A DNA stretch of 64,000 bases from Pseudomonas entomophila (GTDB lineage: Bacteria; Pseudomonadota; Gammaproteobacteria; Pseudomonadales; Pseudomonadaceae), in assembly GCF_013523125.1 (NCBI RefSeq), contig NZ_JAAMQJ010000023.1, positions 1-64,000 of the forward strand. The letters run 5' to 3'. Position numbers and translations under genes: made by a program. Under the pieces are notes generated by a model. That model searched no databases, was not told the DNA's origin, and worked only from the letters and a program-made list of their open reading frames with translations. Position 1 is the first letter of the stretch, and every line of letters starts with the position of its first letter. Below, piece by piece: positions 16,517-26,303 of the stretch.

Positions 16517-17055
16517 GCGTTTGCTGACCCGCTCAAGGGTCTCTCCTCTGCACTGATGTGTCAGAACGCCGTCGCCTTTCACTCAGGCAACTGTCTTTTC
16601 TGCTTTGTCTTTCCTGTGCTCATCAATGGGCGGGGACTGTGCCGCGAGACCGGTGTGGGAGCCGGCTTGCCGGCGACAGGGCCTGGTCACGCGCCGCCTG
16701 CATCGCGGGCAAGCCCGCTCTCACAGGATGCTTGCAGCTTTGCTTGCTCGACAGGCTGCAAGGGGCTAGGTGGGAGCTGGCTTGCCAGCGATAGGGCCCC
16801 GTCACGCCACCTGCATCGCGGGCAAGCCCACACCCGTAGCGTCATCTCGGCCTTATAGGCAGATACGATCCTTGCGAGAGGCCTGAACGCTCGCTGCACT
16901 CACCCACGAGAACAGCCGGACAGACTTGTCCCGTACAAAAGCAAACCCCGCCAAATCAACCTCTTGGCGAACCCCGGCGATTCCCGCTAGCATCCCCTCG
17001 GTCACGTGCGCCGACAAGGCGCCCACGCCTGTAGCGCCCAACCCTCGAGGCCAGC
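16517..17055. other. Intergenic region between gluQ and cbrX
   Basis: A 539-base gap with no gene. Its middle (16653-16836) is filled by two tandem REP pairs, listed separately. The stretch from 16840 to 17055 must carry the promoter of cbrXAB, but I see no strong -35/-10 pair. Confidence 0.6.
16653..16836. repeat. Two tandem REP pairs (BIME-like)
   Basis: Unit 1 (16653-16725) and unit 2 (16769-16836) each have a left arm GTGGGAGC(C/T)GGCTTGCC(G/A)GCGA and a right arm CATCGCGGGCAAGCCC, in inverted orientation. The two units are diverged direct copies of one another. This is the type of repetitive extragenic palindrome abundant in P. putida-group genomes. Confidence 0.8.
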
Positions 17056-17232
17056 ATGTACATCTATCGTTTGGTCCTGCTTCTGGTGGTGGGGATCTAC
17101 CTGTTCTCGCCCGCCATCATGGATTGGTGGATCGAACCGACCGGTGCCTGGTATCGCCCTTACCTGCTCTGGCTGATCCTCATCGTCGTCACCTTCATTC
17201 TGCAGAGCCAACGAGATGCCGATGAGCTTTAG
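17056..17232 (+). CDS. cbrX: CbrX, small membrane protein upstream of CbrA
   Basis: A 58-residue protein starting MYIYRLVLLLVVGIYLFSP with two hydrophobic segments (about 4-20 and 36-50), separated by a loop containing DWWIEPTGAWYRPY and ending [13 protein letters not shown] lies five bases before the ATG. The stop codon lies inside cbrA: the genes overlap by 11 or 17 bases depending on the cbrA start, indicating translational coupling. I recall that a small gene in this position is called cbrX and is co-transcribed with cbrAB in pseudomonads. Its biochemical role is unknown. Confidence 0.85.
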   Translation: MYIYRLVLLLVVGIYLFSPAIMDWWIEPTGAWYRPYLLWLILIVVTFILQSQRDADEL

Positions 17233-20191
17233 CCTGACCCAGCTGATCCTGATCAGCGCCGCCTACCTGCTGGTCCTGTTCGGCGTGGCCTGGGTCAGTG
17301 AACGCGGCCTGATCCCGCGTGCGGTGATCCGCCACCCGCTGACCTACACCCTGTCGCTCGGCGTCTATGCCAGCGCCTGGGCGTTCTATGGCTCGGTCGG
17401 CCTGGCCTATCAGTACGGCTACGGCTTTCTGGCGGTGTACCTGGGCGTGTCCGGCGCGTTCCTGCTGGCGCCGGTGCTGCTCTACCCGATCCTGAAGATC
17501 ACCCGCACCTACCAGCTCTCGTCGCTGGCCGACCTGCTGGCGTTTCGCTTTCGCAGCACCTGGGTCGGCGCGCTGACCACCCTGTTCATGCTGATCGGCG
17601 TCCTGCCCTTGCTGGCGCTGCAGATCCAGGCGGTGGCCGACTCGATCAACATCCTCACCGGCGAGCCGATCAAGGCGCGGGTGGCCCTGGCTTTCTGCGC
17701 CATGATCACCCTGTTCACGATCTTCTTCGGTTCACGTCACATCGCCACGCGTGAAAAGCACGAGGGCCTGGTCTTCGCCATCGCCTTCGAGTCGGTGATC
17801 AAGCTGCTGGCCCTGGGCGGGATCGGGCTGTATGCGCTGTACGGCGTATTCGGCGGGCCGCACCAGCTGGAAGTCTGGCTGCTGCAGAACCAGACCGCGC
17901 TGGCGGCCCTGCACACCCCGTTGCAGGAAGGCCCCTGGCGCACCCTGCTGCTGGTGTTCTTCGCCTCGGCCATCGTCATGCCGCAGATGTACCACATGGC
18001 CTTCACCGAGAACCTCAACCCCCGCTCGCTGGTGAGCGCCAGCTGGGGGCTGCCGCTGTTCCTGCTGCTGATGAGCCTGGCGGTGCCGCTGATCCTGTGG
18101 GCCGGGCTGCGCCTGGGCGCCAGCACCAACCCGGAGTACTTCACCCTGGGCCTGGGCATCGCCGCCGACAGCCCGGCCTTGGCCCTGCTGGCCTACGTCG
18201 GCGGCCTGTCGGCTTCCAGCGGGCTGATCATCGTCACCACGCTGGCGCTTTCGGGCATGGCCCTGAACCACCTGGTCCTGCCGCTCTACCAGCCACCGGC
18301 CGAGGGCAACATCTACCGCTGGCTGAAGTGGACGCGCCGTGCGCTGATCGTGGCGATCATCGCCGCCGGTTTCGTGGTCTACCTGACCCAGAGCAACCAC
18401 CAGAGCCTGGCCAACCTCGGCATCGTCGCCTTCGTCGCCACCTTGCAGTTCCTCCCCGGCGTGCTCTCGGTGCTGTATTGGCCGACGGCCAATCGGCGCG
18501 GTTTCATCGCCGGGCTGCTGGCCGGTTTTCTGGTATGGATGATCACCATGCTGCTGCCGATGCTCGGCAACCTGCAAGGCTTCTACATCCCGTCGCTGGA
18601 CATGATCTACGTGCTGGACGACACCAGCTGGCACATGGCGGCGATCGCTTCGCTGGCCGCCAACGTCCTGCTCTTCACCCTGATCTCGCTGTTCACCAAC
18701 GCCAGTGCCGAAGAGGTCAGTGCCGCCGAGGCCTGCGCGGTGGACAACGTGCGCCGGCCGCAGCGGCGTGAACTGCACGCCGCCTCGCCCCAGGAATTCG
18801 CCACCCAGCTGGCCAAGCCGCTGGGCGCCAAGGCGGCGCAGAAGGAAGTCGAACAGGCCCTGCGCGACCTCTACCTGCCCTTCGACGAGCGACGTCCCTA
18901 TGCCCTGCGTCGGTTGCGCGACCGCATCGAGGCGAACCTCTCCGGCCTGATGGGGCCGAGCGTCGCCCAGGACATGGTCGAGACCTTCCTGCCGTACAAG
19001 TCCGGTAGCGAGAACTACGTCACCGAGGACATCCACTTCATCGAAAGCCGGCTCGAGGACTACCATTCGCGTCTGACCGGCCTGGCCGCCGAACTCGATG
19101 CGCTGCGCCGCTACCACCGCCAGACCCTGCAGGAGCTGCCGATGGGGGTCTGCTCGCTGGCCAAGGATCAGGAGATCCTGATGTGGAACAAGGCCATGGA
19201 AGAGCTCACCGGCATCGCCGCCAAGCACGTGGTCGGCTCGCGCCTGACCACCATCGACGAGCCGTGGCGCGCGCTGCTGCTGGACTTCATCAACGTGCCT
19301 GACGAACACCTGCACAAGCAGCGCCTGGCACCGGACGGCCAGAGCCGCTGGCTCAACCTGCACAAGGCCGCCATCGCCGAGCCCCTGGCCCCTGGCAACA
19401 GTGGCCTGGTGCTGCTGGTCGAGGACCTGACCGTCACCCAGGCCCTGGAAGACAAGCTGGTGCATTCCGAGCGCCTGGCCAGCATCGGGCGCCTGGCCGC
19501 CGGCGTAGCGCACGAGATCGGCAACCCGATCACCGGCATCGCCTGCCTGGCGCAGAACCTGCGCGAGGAGCGCGAGGACGATGGCGAGATCACCGAGCTG
19601 TCGGGGCAGATCCTCGAGCAGACCAAGCGCGTGTCGCGCATCGTGCAGTCGCTGATGAGCTTCGCCCATGCCGGCGGCAGTCACCAGAACACCGAAGAGC
19701 CGGTCTCGCTGGCCGAGGTGGCGCAGGATGCGATCGGCCTGCTGGCGCTCAACCGGCGCAACTTCGAGGTGCAGTTCTTCAACCTGTGCGACCCGGAACA
19801 CTGGGCCGAGGGGGATCCGCAACGCCTGGCCCAGGTGCTGATCAACCTGCTGTCCAACGCCCGCGACGCATCACCGCCGGGGAGCGCCGTGCGCGTACGC
19901 AGCAGCGCGTGCGAGCACACCGTCGACCTGATCGTCGAGGACGAAGGCACCGGCATTCCCAAGGCGATCATGGACCGTCTGTTCGAGCCGTTCTTCACCA
20001 CCAAGGACCCTGGCGAAGGAACCGGGCTCGGGCTCGCACTGGTCTATTCCATCGTGGAAGAGCATTATGGACACATCACGATCGACAGCCCGGCCGATAT
20101 CGAACGGCAACGAGGTACCCGGATTCGCGTGACCCTGCCCCGGCATGTCACCGCGACGTCCCCCGAGAATCGAGACCGTCGAGAGAATTGA
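17222..20191 (+). CDS. cbrA: CbrA sensor histidine kinase with sodium/solute symporter-like domain
   Basis: A 989-residue hybrid of a transporter-like module and a kinase. Residues 1 to about 500 form some 13 membrane helices of the SSSF (SLC5) family. A linker and PAS-like region (about 600-735) follow. The kinase core has the H-box VAHEIGNP, the N-box [18 protein letters not shown] and [11 protein letters not shown]. With CbrB it controls carbon/nitrogen balance and use of amino acids such as histidine, and feeds into catabolite repression through CrcZ. I chose the ATG at 17222 (MSFSLTQ); another ATG two codons earlier is possible. Translation is coupled to cbrX. Confidence 0.95.
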   Translation: MSFSLTQLILISAAYLLVLFGVAWVSERGLIPRAVIRHPLTYTLSLGVYASAWAFYGSVGLAYQYGYGFLAVYLGVSGAFLLAPVLLYPILKITRTYQLSSLADLLAFRFRSTWVGALTTLFMLIGVLPLLALQIQAVADSINILTGEPIKARVALAFCAMITLFTIFFGSRHIATREKHEGLVFAIAFESVIKLLALGGIGLYALYGVFGGPHQLEVWLLQNQTALAALHTPLQEGPWRTLLLVFFASAIVMPQMYHMAFTENLNPRSLVSASWGLPLFLLLMSLAVPLILWAGLRLGASTNPEYFTLGLGIAADSPALALLAYVGGLSASSGLIIVTTLALSGMALNHLVLPLYQPPAEGNIYRWLKWTRRALIVAIIAAGFVVYLTQSNHQSLANLGIVAFVATLQFLPGVLSVLYWPTANRRGFIAGLLAGFLVWMITMLLPMLGNLQGFYIPSLDMIYVLDDTSWHMAAIASLAANVLLFTLISLFTNASAEEVSAAEACAVDNVRRPQRRELHAASPQEFATQLAKPLGAKAAQKEVEQALRDLYLPFDERRPYALRRLRDRIEANLSGLMGPSVAQDMVETFLPYKSGSENYVTEDIHFIESRLEDYHSRLTGLAAELDALRRYHRQTLQELPMGVCSLAKDQEILMWNKAMEELTGIAAKHVVGSRLTTIDEPWRALLLDFINVPDEHLHKQRLAPDGQSRWLNLHKAAIAEPLAPGNSGLVLLVEDLTVTQALEDKLVHSERLASIGRLAAGVAHEIGNPITGIACLAQNLREEREDDGEITELSGQILEQTKRVSRIVQSLMSFAHAGGSHQNTEEPVSLAEVAQDAIGLLALNRRNFEVQFFNLCDPEHWAEGDPQRLAQVLINLLSNARDASPPGSAVRVRSSACEHTVDLIVEDEGTGIPKAIMDRLFEPFFTTKDPGEGTGLGLALVYSIVEEHYGHITIDSPADIERQRGTRIRVTLPRHVTATSPENRDRREN

Positions 20192-20195
20192 ATCA

Positions 20196-21632
20196 ATGCC
20201 GCACATTCTGATCGTCGAAGACGAAACCATCATCCGCTCGGCCCTGCGCCGCCTGCTGGAGCGCAACCAGTACCAGGTCAGCGAAGCCGGTTCGGTGCAA
20301 GAGGCCCAGGAGCGCTTCAGCATCCCCGGCTTCGACATGATCGTCAGCGACCTGCGCCTGCCCGGCGCACCGGGAACCGAGCTGATCAAGCTGGGCGAAG
20401 GTACGCCGGTGCTGATCATGACCAGCTACGCCAGCCTGCGCTCGGCGGTGGACTCGATGAAGATGGGCGCGGTGGACTACATCGCCAAGCCGTTCGACCA
20501 CGACGAGATGCTACAGGCGGTATCCCGCATCCTGCGCGATCACCAACGCACGCCGGCCCCCACTGGCGAAACGCGGCCTGCGAGCAAACCGGTCGTTGGC
20601 GACAAGGCCGCGCCTGCGGCGAATGGCAATGGCGACATCGGCATCATCGGTGCCTGTGCACCGATGCAGGATCTGTTCGTCAAGATCCGCAAGGTCGCGC
20701 CCACCGACTCCAACGTCCTGGTGCAAGGCGAATCGGGGACCGGCAAGGAGCTGGTGGCCCGTGCGCTGCACAACCTGTCGCGACGCGCCAAGGCGCCCAT
20801 GATCTCGGTCAACTGTGCGGCCATCCCGGAAACCCTCATCGAATCGGAACTGTTCGGTCACGAGAAAGGCGCGTTCACCGGTGCCAGTGCCGGGCGTGCA
20901 GGGCTGGTGGAAGCGGCGGATGGCGGGACCTTGTTTCTCGACGAGATCGGCGAACTGCCGCTGGAGGCGCAGGCCCGTCTGCTGCGGGTGCTGCAGGAAG
21001 GCGAGATCCGCCGGGTCGGTTCGGTGCAATCGCAAAAAGTCGACGTGCGCCTGATCGCCGCGACCCACCGGGACCTGAAGAGCCTGGCCAAGATCGGCCA
21101 GTTCCGTGAAGACCTGTACTACCGCCTGCACGTGATCGCCCTGAAACTGCCGGCCCTGCGTGAGCGCGGCAGCGATGTGAACGAAATTGCCAAGGCGTTC
21201 CTGGCCCGGCACGCTACACGATTGGGGCGCGATGACCTGCGCTTCTCTCACGAAGCCGAGCAAGCCATTCGTCACTACGGCTGGCCAGGTAACGTACGTG
21301 AGCTGGAAAACGCCGTGGAGCGTGCCGTCATTCTGAGCGAGAGCGCAGAGATCTCGGCCGACCTGCTGGGCATCGACATCGAGCTGGGCGATCTCGAGGA
21401 CGACGGCCTGTTCGAGGACTCGAACGTCAACGGTACCGGCCCGAGCAACCATGAGCCCACCGAAGACTTGTCGCTGGAAGACTACTTCCACCACTTCGTG
21501 CTCGAGCACCAGGACCACATGACCGAGACCGAGCTGGCCCGCAAGCTGGGCGTGAGCCGCAAGTGCCTGTGGGAGCGCCGTCAGCGCCTGGGCATTCCAC
21601 GGCGCAAGAGCAACGTGGCCAGCGAAGGCTGA
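20196..21632 (+). CDS. cbrB: CbrB, sigma-54-dependent response regulator
   Basis: A 478-residue NtrC-family activator. The receiver domain (1-120) has the phosphorylation site Asp52 in VSDLRLPG. The AAA+ domain has Walker A GESGTGKE, the sigma-54 contact loop GAFTGA and Walker [11 protein letters not shown]. The C-terminus holds a Fis-type helix-turn-helix ([29 protein letters not shown]). It follows cbrA by four bases. Its main target promoter, for CrcZ, lies about 200 bases downstream. Confidence 0.97.
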   Translation: MPHILIVEDETIIRSALRRLLERNQYQVSEAGSVQEAQERFSIPGFDMIVSDLRLPGAPGTELIKLGEGTPVLIMTSYASLRSAVDSMKMGAVDYIAKPFDHDEMLQAVSRILRDHQRTPAPTGETRPASKPVVGDKAAPAANGNGDIGIIGACAPMQDLFVKIRKVAPTDSNVLVQGESGTGKELVARALHNLSRRAKAPMISVNCAAIPETLIESELFGHEKGAFTGASAGRAGLVEAADGGTLFLDEIGELPLEAQARLLRVLQEGEIRRVGSVQSQKVDVRLIAATHRDLKSLAKIGQFREDLYYRLHVIALKLPALRERGSDVNEIAKAFLARHATRLGRDDLRFSHEAEQAIRHYGWPGNVRELENAVERAVILSESAEISADLLGIDIELGDLEDDGLFEDSNVNGTGPSNHEPTEDLSLEDYFHHFVLEHQDHMTETELARKLGVSRKCLWERRQRLGIPRRKSNVASEG

Positions 21633-21640
21633 CATTCAGG

Positions 21641-21667
21641 AAGGCGGCACTGGCCGCCTTCGTGCTT
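21641..21667 (+). terminator. Terminator after cbrB
   Basis: AAGGCGGC, loop ACTG, GCCGCCTT, then CGTGCTTTC. It begins 9 bases after the cbrB stop and would separate cbrXAB from crcZ. Confidence 0.65.
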
Positions 21668-21702
21668 TCAGGGAGCGATCCGGCTCCTGCCTCCGGCAAA
21701 AC

Positions 21703-21750
21703 TGTTACCTCACCGGCCTCTGGCGTAACAGTCCGAGGCGTACGGTAACG
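21703..21750 (+). promoter_or_regulatory. Probable CbrB binding sites upstream of crcZ
   Basis: Three half-sites are visible: TGTTAC (21703-21708), GTAACA (21725-21730, the reverse complement of the first) and GTAACG (21745-21750). They lie 100-150 bases before the CrcZ start, the usual distance for a sigma-54 enhancer site. I recall TGTTAC/GTAACA as the CbrB recognition half-site. Binding is inferred. Confidence 0.7.
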
Positions 21751-21825
21751 AAATCTTTCCCCTGCGACAGCCCGTCGCAGACACGCTTGCCCGGAACCCC
21801 CCGGTTTTACGGGGTTTCGCAAAGT

Positions 21826-21842
21826 TGGCACGGCACCTGCTA
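21826..21842 (+). promoter_or_regulatory. Sigma-54 (-24/-12) promoter of crcZ
   Basis: TGGCACGGCACCTGCTA has GG at 21827-21828 and GC at 21839-21840, exactly 12 bases apart as required for sigma-54. It predicts a start at about 21851-21852, where the CrcZ sequence begins. Confidence 0.9.
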
Positions 21843-21850
21843 TAGGCTTA

Positions 21851-22218
21851 GTACAAAAACAATAACAAGCATGGCAAAACAGAATAAGAACAAGACGAAT
21901 CGGCTCACGCACAATAAGAACAAGACGGCGGAGGCGCAGCTAACTGATTCTTTTGGAGAGGAATGGTGTTTGGGGCTTGCCCCACGATCTGGCAGAGAAC
22001 AACAAAAACTGCACTGAAAAGCAGCGCCTGAACAGATTGGATCGGTTGATCAGCATGACTCGGCGTCCAAAGCAATCCGTTTGCTCTTCACTCCCGGCTT
22101 GGGAGTGACCCACAGGAGGTATCCGTGGGTAGGGCACTCAACAAAAACAAGAAGCCCGCTAGAAAAACAACAAGAGCACGCAACGACTTTCCTGGGGAGC
22201 TTCGGCTCCCCTTGTCGT
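21851..22218 (+). ncRNA. crcZ: CrcZ regulatory RNA (Crc/Hfq antagonist)
   Basis: An RNA of about 368 bases between cbrB and pcnB. It carries several A-rich Hfq/Crc motifs of the AANAANAA type: near 21854-21868 (ACAAAAACAATAACAAG), 21883-21897, 21913-21927, 21999-22008, 22141-22152 and 22161-22175. The 15-base stretch AATAAGAACAAGACG occurs twice, 30 bases apart. CrcZ sequesters Hfq (with Crc) and so relieves catabolite repression of secondary carbon-source genes. It ends at a GGGGAGC-TTCG-GCTCCCC hairpin. Identity rests on position, the sigma-54 promoter, the motifs and the length. Confidence 0.93.
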
Positions 22219-22221
22219 TTC
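22194..22221 (+). terminator. crcZ: CrcZ 3' hairpin with UUCG loop
   Basis: A perfect 7-bp stem GGGGAGC/GCTCCCC closed by the very stable TTCG tetraloop is followed by TTGTCGTTT. It fixes the CrcZ 3' end near 22218. Confidence 0.8.
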
Positions 22222-22341
22222 CGGCCTCCAGCACCCTGCTCGTCCCGCCTACACCATTCCTCGAGTAAATGCTAGAATCCCCGCCCATCATGCGGCCATT
22301 CACTCATTCTTGGCCGAACATTCCTTCAAACAGTGCCTCCC

Positions 22342-23724
22342 ATGCTGAAGAAGCTGTTCCAGTCATTCCGCCCTCCCGTCGGGGGCCAGCACCATCGGCG
22401 CACCACGCCCGAGGTGATCAACAGTAGCCAACACTCGCTGCAGCGCGGCCAGTTCAGCCGCCACGCCGTCGGCATCGTCGAACGCCTGCAAGCCGCAGGC
22501 TATCAGGCCTACCTGGTCGGCGGCTGCGTGCGGGATCTGCTCCTGGGCATCCAGCCCAAGGACTTCGACGTCGCCACCAGCGCCACGCCTGAGCAGGTAC
22601 GCGCCGAGTTCCGCAATGCGCGGATCATCGGCCGTCGCTTCAAGCTCGTGCACGTGCAGTTCGGCCGCGACATCATCGAAGTCGCTACCTTCCGTGCCCA
22701 TCACTCGGACGACGACCAGTCCGACACGCACCGTTCGTCGCACAACGCCAGTGGTCGCATCCTGCGCGACAACGTCTACGGCACGCTCGAAGACGATGCG
22801 CAGCGGCGCGACTTCACCATCAATGCGCTGTACTACGACCCGGTCACCGAGCGCATTCTCGACTACGCCAACGGCGTACACGACATCCGCAACCGCCTGA
22901 TCCGCCTGATCGGCGATCCGACCCAGCGCTACCAGGAAGACCCGGTGCGCATGCTGCGGGCCGTGCGTTTCGCCGCCAAGCTCGACTTCGGGATCGAGAA
23001 GCACACCTTCCAGCCCATTCGCGAGCTGTCGTCGCTGCTGCGGGAAATCCCGCCTGCCCGACTGTTCGAGGAAGTGCTCAAGCTGTTCCTGTCCGGCCAT
23101 GGCGCGCTGGCGTTCGAGATGCTGGTCGACCTGGAGCTGTTCCAGGCGCTGTTCCCGGACAGCGCCCATGCGCTGGACGAACGTCCGACCTACACCCACA
23201 CCTTGATCAGCCAGGCGTTGACCAACACCGACCTGCGCGTCAGCCAGGGCAAGCCGGTCACCCCAGCGTTCCTGTTTGCCGCGCTGCTGTGGCCGGCCTT
23301 GCCGGGGCGTGTGCTGTACCTGCAGAGCCAGGGTGTTCCGCCGATTCCGGCCATGAATGCCGCGGCCAACGACCTGATCGCCGACCAGTGCCAACGCATC
23401 GCCATCCCCAAGCGGTTCACCTTGCCGATCCGCGAAATCTGGGACATGCAGGAACGCCTGCCCCGGCGCAGCGGCAAGCGCGCCGACCTGCTGCTGGACA
23501 ATCCACGCTTCCGCGCCGGGTACGACTTCCTGCTGCTGCGCGAAAGCGCCGGCGAGCAGACCGACGAGCTGGGCCAGTGGTGGACCGACTATCAGGATGC
23601 CAACGACAGCGAGCGTCGCGGCATGATCCGCGACCTGGGCAGCCGCGACGAAGGCACCGCACCGCGCAAACGCAAGCGCAGCAACAGCAAGCGCAAGCAG
23701 GGCGGCGATGACAGCTGGGACTGA
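22342..23724 (+). CDS. pcnB: Poly(A) polymerase I
   Basis: A 460-residue class II nucleotidyltransferase that adds poly(A) tails to RNA 3' ends and promotes decay. The catalytic region holds YLVGGCVRDLLLG and the metal-binding DFDVAT (about residues 60-78), followed by GRRFKLVHV and RRDFTINALYYD. The C-terminus is a long basic tail (RKRKRSNSKRKQGG), probably RNA-binding. The ATG at 22342 (MLKKLFQSF) is preferred to a GTG three codons upstream. It overlaps folK by 17 bases, so the two are coupled. Confidence 0.95.
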   Translation: MLKKLFQSFRPPVGGQHHRRTTPEVINSSQHSLQRGQFSRHAVGIVERLQAAGYQAYLVGGCVRDLLLGIQPKDFDVATSATPEQVRAEFRNARIIGRRFKLVHVQFGRDIIEVATFRAHHSDDDQSDTHRSSHNASGRILRDNVYGTLEDDAQRRDFTINALYYDPVTERILDYANGVHDIRNRLIRLIGDPTQRYQEDPVRMLRAVRFAAKLDFGIEKHTFQPIRELSSLLREIPPARLFEEVLKLFLSGHGALAFEMLVDLELFQALFPDSAHALDERPTYTHTLISQALTNTDLRVSQGKPVTPAFLFAALLWPALPGRVLYLQSQGVPPIPAMNAAANDLIADQCQRIAIPKRFTLPIREIWDMQERLPRRSGKRADLLLDNPRFRAGYDFLLLRESAGEQTDELGQWWTDYQDANDSERRGMIRDLGSRDEGTAPRKRKRSNSKRKQGGDDSWD

Positions 23725-24205
23725 CAGGCGCGTGCGCGCCTACATCGGCCTGGGCAGCAACCTGTCCGCGCCGACGGCCCAACTGCACAACGCCGTACAG
23801 GCGCTGGAGACGCTTCCAGGGTCGCGCCTGGCAGGCGTGTCGTCGTTCTACACCAGTGACTCGCTGCTGCCCGGCCAACCGCGCTACACCAACGCCGTCG
23901 CGGCACTGGACACCACACTGGCGCCGCTGGCGCTGCTCGATGCGCTGCAAGCCATCGAGCAGGCACAGGGCCGTGAGCGACACGAGCGCTGGGGCCCGCG
24001 GACCCTGGACCTGGACATCATCCTGTTCGGCGAGGCCCTCATCGACGAGCCCCGCCTGAAAGTGCCGCACTACCACCTGCAGGCACGCGCATTCGTGCTC
24101 TATCCCCTGGCCGAACTGGTCCCGGCCGACTTCCAGCTGGCCGATGGCCGCCGCCTGGCGGACCTGCTGCAGGCTTGTCCGCTCATCGGGCTGGAACGCC
24201 TGTAA
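23708..24205 (+). CDS. folK: 2-amino-4-hydroxy-6-hydroxymethyldihydropteridine pyrophosphokinase
   Basis: A 165-residue HPPK that transfers pyrophosphate from ATP to the pterin, the step before dihydropteroate synthase (folP is also in this window). Signatures are AYIGLGSNLS (about 11-20) and the family pattern RWGPRTLDLDIILFG (about 98-112), with the Mg-binding aspartates in DLDI. The ATG lies within the end of pcnB. Confidence 0.96.
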   Translation: MTAGTDRRVRAYIGLGSNLSAPTAQLHNAVQALETLPGSRLAGVSSFYTSDSLLPGQPRYTNAVAALDTTLAPLALLDALQAIEQAQGRERHERWGPRTLDLDIILFGEALIDEPRLKVPHYHLQARAFVLYPLAELVPADFQLADGRRLADLLQACPLIGLERL

Positions 24206-24338
24206 CCTTCGCGCCCCACGCATCGGTAACACCGCAGCGCACAGGGTAACGCCGCGGTAACAGGATCATTGACTTCCCCAGCCTCGCTCACGACTATAGG
24301 CGGCCCGTGGCCCCTGCCGTCACGGCCGTAGACCATGA

Positions 24339-24357
24339 ACATCACGTACGATGATGT
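24339..24357. promoter_or_regulatory. Inverted repeat upstream of panB
   Basis: ACATCA and TGATGT flank CGTACGA, 61 bases before the panB start. It could be an operator. No matching regulator is evident, and I see no clear -35/-10 in this 212-base gap. Confidence 0.3.
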
Positions 24358-24417
24358 GCCGACGCCACGGCAGCCGGAGCGAACCGGCCTGCCTGCGACG
24401 CCAATGAGGAATGCCAC

Positions 24418-25218
24418 ATGCCTGACGTCACCCTGACCACCCTGCACGGCCTGAAGGCCAAGGGGGAAAAGATCACCATGCTCACCTGCTACGACGCGAC
24501 CTTCGCCAAGGCCGCCAGCGATGCAGGTGTGGAGGTTCTGCTGATCGGTGATTCGCTGGGCATGGTGCTGCAAGGGCATGACAGCACCTTGCCGGTCAGT
24601 GTCACCGACATGGCCTACCACACCGCCTGCGTCAAACGCGCCGCGCCCCACTCGCTGATCCTGGCCGACCTGCCCTTCATGGGCCACGCCACGCCGGAGC
24701 AGGCCTTCGCCAACAGCGCCACGCTGATGCAGGCAGGCGCGCACATGATCAAGATCGAAGGCGCGGCCTGGCTGGCCGACACCATCACCCGCCTGAGCGA
24801 GCGCGGCGTGCCCGTGTGCGCGCACCTGGGCCTGACCCCGCAGACGGTGAACGTGATGGGTGGCTATAAAGTGCAAGGCCGCCAGGAAAGCCAGGCCCAG
24901 CAGTTGCGCGAAGACGCCCTGGCCCTGGAGCGCGCCGGTGCGGCCATGCTGCTGCTCGAATGCGTGCCCGCCGAGCTGGCCGCCCAGATCAGCCAGGCCG
25001 CCGGTGTGCCGGTGATCGGCATCGGTGCCGGCAGTGCCACCGACGGCCAGGTGCTGGTCCTGCACGACATGCTCGGTCTGTCGCTGAGCGGTCGCACACC
25101 CCGGTTCGTGAAGAACTTCATGGCCGGCCAGCCGGACATCCCGAGTGCCCTGGCCGCCTACGTCGAGGCCGTCAAGCACGTGACCTTCCCTGCCAGCGAA
25201 CATGGATTCAGCGCATGA
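24418..25218 (+). CDS. panB: 3-methyl-2-oxobutanoate hydroxymethyltransferase
   Basis: A 266-residue (beta/alpha)8 enzyme that makes ketopantoate from 2-oxoisovalerate (a valine-pathway intermediate made by ilvIHC products) and methylene-tetrahydrofolate. Recognisable segments are [52 protein letters not shown] and VIGIGAG. The length is standard. The stop codon overlaps the panC ATG (ATGA). Confidence 0.96.
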   Translation: MPDVTLTTLHGLKAKGEKITMLTCYDATFAKAASDAGVEVLLIGDSLGMVLQGHDSTLPVSVTDMAYHTACVKRAAPHSLILADLPFMGHATPEQAFANSATLMQAGAHMIKIEGAAWLADTITRLSERGVPVCAHLGLTPQTVNVMGGYKVQGRQESQAQQLREDALALERAGAAMLLLECVPAELAAQISQAAGVPVIGIGAGSATDGQVLVLHDMLGLSLSGRTPRFVKNFMAGQPDIPSALAAYVEAVKHVTFPASEHGFSA

Positions 25219-26084
25219 ATACCGTCAAGACCGTCCGAGAACTGCGTGCCGCCGTGGCGCGCGCGCGTGGGGAAGGCAAGCGGATCGGCTTCGTGCCGAC
25301 CATGGGCAACCTGCACAGCGGCCATGTGGCCCTGGTGACCAAGGCCGCGCAGCGCGCCGACTTCGTGGTCGCCAGCATCTTCGTCAACCCGTTGCAGTTC
25401 GGCGCCAACGAGGACCTGGGCAATTACCCACGCACCCTGGCCGCCGACCAGGAGAAACTGTTCGACGCCGGCTGCAACCTGCTGTTCGCCCCCGGGGTCG
25501 AGGACATGTACCCCGATGGCATGGCCGTGCAGACCCGGGTCAGCGTGCCCTACCTGTCCGAAGGCCTGTGCGGCGCCAGCCGGCCCGGGCATTTCGAGGG
25601 CGTGGCGACGGTGGTCAGCAAGCTGTTCAACATGGTGCAGCCGGACCTGGCCGTGTTCGGCGAAAAGGACTTCCAGCAACTGGCCGTGATCCGCGCCATG
25701 GTGCGCGACCTGAACCTGCCCGTGCAGATCATCGGCGAGCCGACCGTGCGCGCGGCCGACGGCCTGGCCCTGTCGTCGCGCAACGGTTACCTCGACGAGA
25801 CCCAGCGTGCCGTCGCACCCGTGCTGTACCAGGTCCTGAGCGGCATCGCCGAGGCGCTGCGCCAGGGCACGCGCGACGTCGCCGAGCAGGTGGCCGCCGG
25901 TCAGGCCAGGCTGCTGGCGGCCGGACTGCGCCCGGATTATCTGGAGATCCGCCACGCGATCACCTTGCAACCGGCCAAGGCCGAGGACGACGAGGTGGTC
26001 ATCATCGCCGCGGCCTACCTGGGCACTACGCGCTTGATCGACAACGTGCACGTCACGCTCCAGCGTTCGTCGCCCGACGCCTGA
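25215..26084 (+). CDS. panC: Pantothenate synthetase
   Basis: A 289-residue enzyme joining pantoate and beta-alanine with ATP. The HIGH-type motif is in [15 protein letters not shown] (about 28-42). [34 protein letters not shown] and the KMSKS-like ALSSRNGYL segment are present. Coupled to panB by an ATGA overlap. No panD (aspartate decarboxylase, the beta-alanine source) follows; the next gene is pgi. Confidence 0.96.
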   Translation: MNTVKTVRELRAAVARARGEGKRIGFVPTMGNLHSGHVALVTKAAQRADFVVASIFVNPLQFGANEDLGNYPRTLAADQEKLFDAGCNLLFAPGVEDMYPDGMAVQTRVSVPYLSEGLCGASRPGHFEGVATVVSKLFNMVQPDLAVFGEKDFQQLAVIRAMVRDLNLPVQIIGEPTVRAADGLALSSRNGYLDETQRAVAPVLYQVLSGIAEALRQGTRDVAEQVAAGQARLLAAGLRPDYLEIRHAITLQPAKAEDDEVVIIAAAYLGTTRLIDNVHVTLQRSSPDA

Positions 26085-26303
26085 ACCGGCTGACCGTCCT
26101 CCCGTCACGGCGGTCACTTGCAGACCGCTGTGAAGCCGAGCCAGCTTCGCAGCGCTGTCCTCGATCACGCTCCCCTTCGCAGCTCGACGTCCTGTGCGTC
26201 TGTCCATCCGCTCCTGACGTGTGCCTATAATGCTTGCGTGCCTGCAACTGGCCGCGTCGGCCAGTGTCCAAGGCAAGTCAACGCACCTAGGGAACCATTC
26301 GCA
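26085..26303. other. panC-pgi gap
   Basis: A 219-base gap with no panD and no other gene. A TATAAT lies at 26226-26231, 73 bases before pgi, with no good -35; it is the best promoter candidate for pgi. Confidence 0.5.

Noticed and set aside
16653..16836. Repeated CGCGGGCAAGCCC units as a CRISPR array
   Set aside because: Units are inverted and few, and lack regular spacers; they are REP elements.
16558..16858. Short overlapping frames between gluQ and cbrX
   Set aside because: They consist of translated REP palindromes (for example repeated AGLPA- and SRASPLS-like segments) and are not genes.
17732..19822. 696-codon minus-strand frame opposite cbrA
   Set aside because: Shadow frame of cbrA with no recognisable domain.
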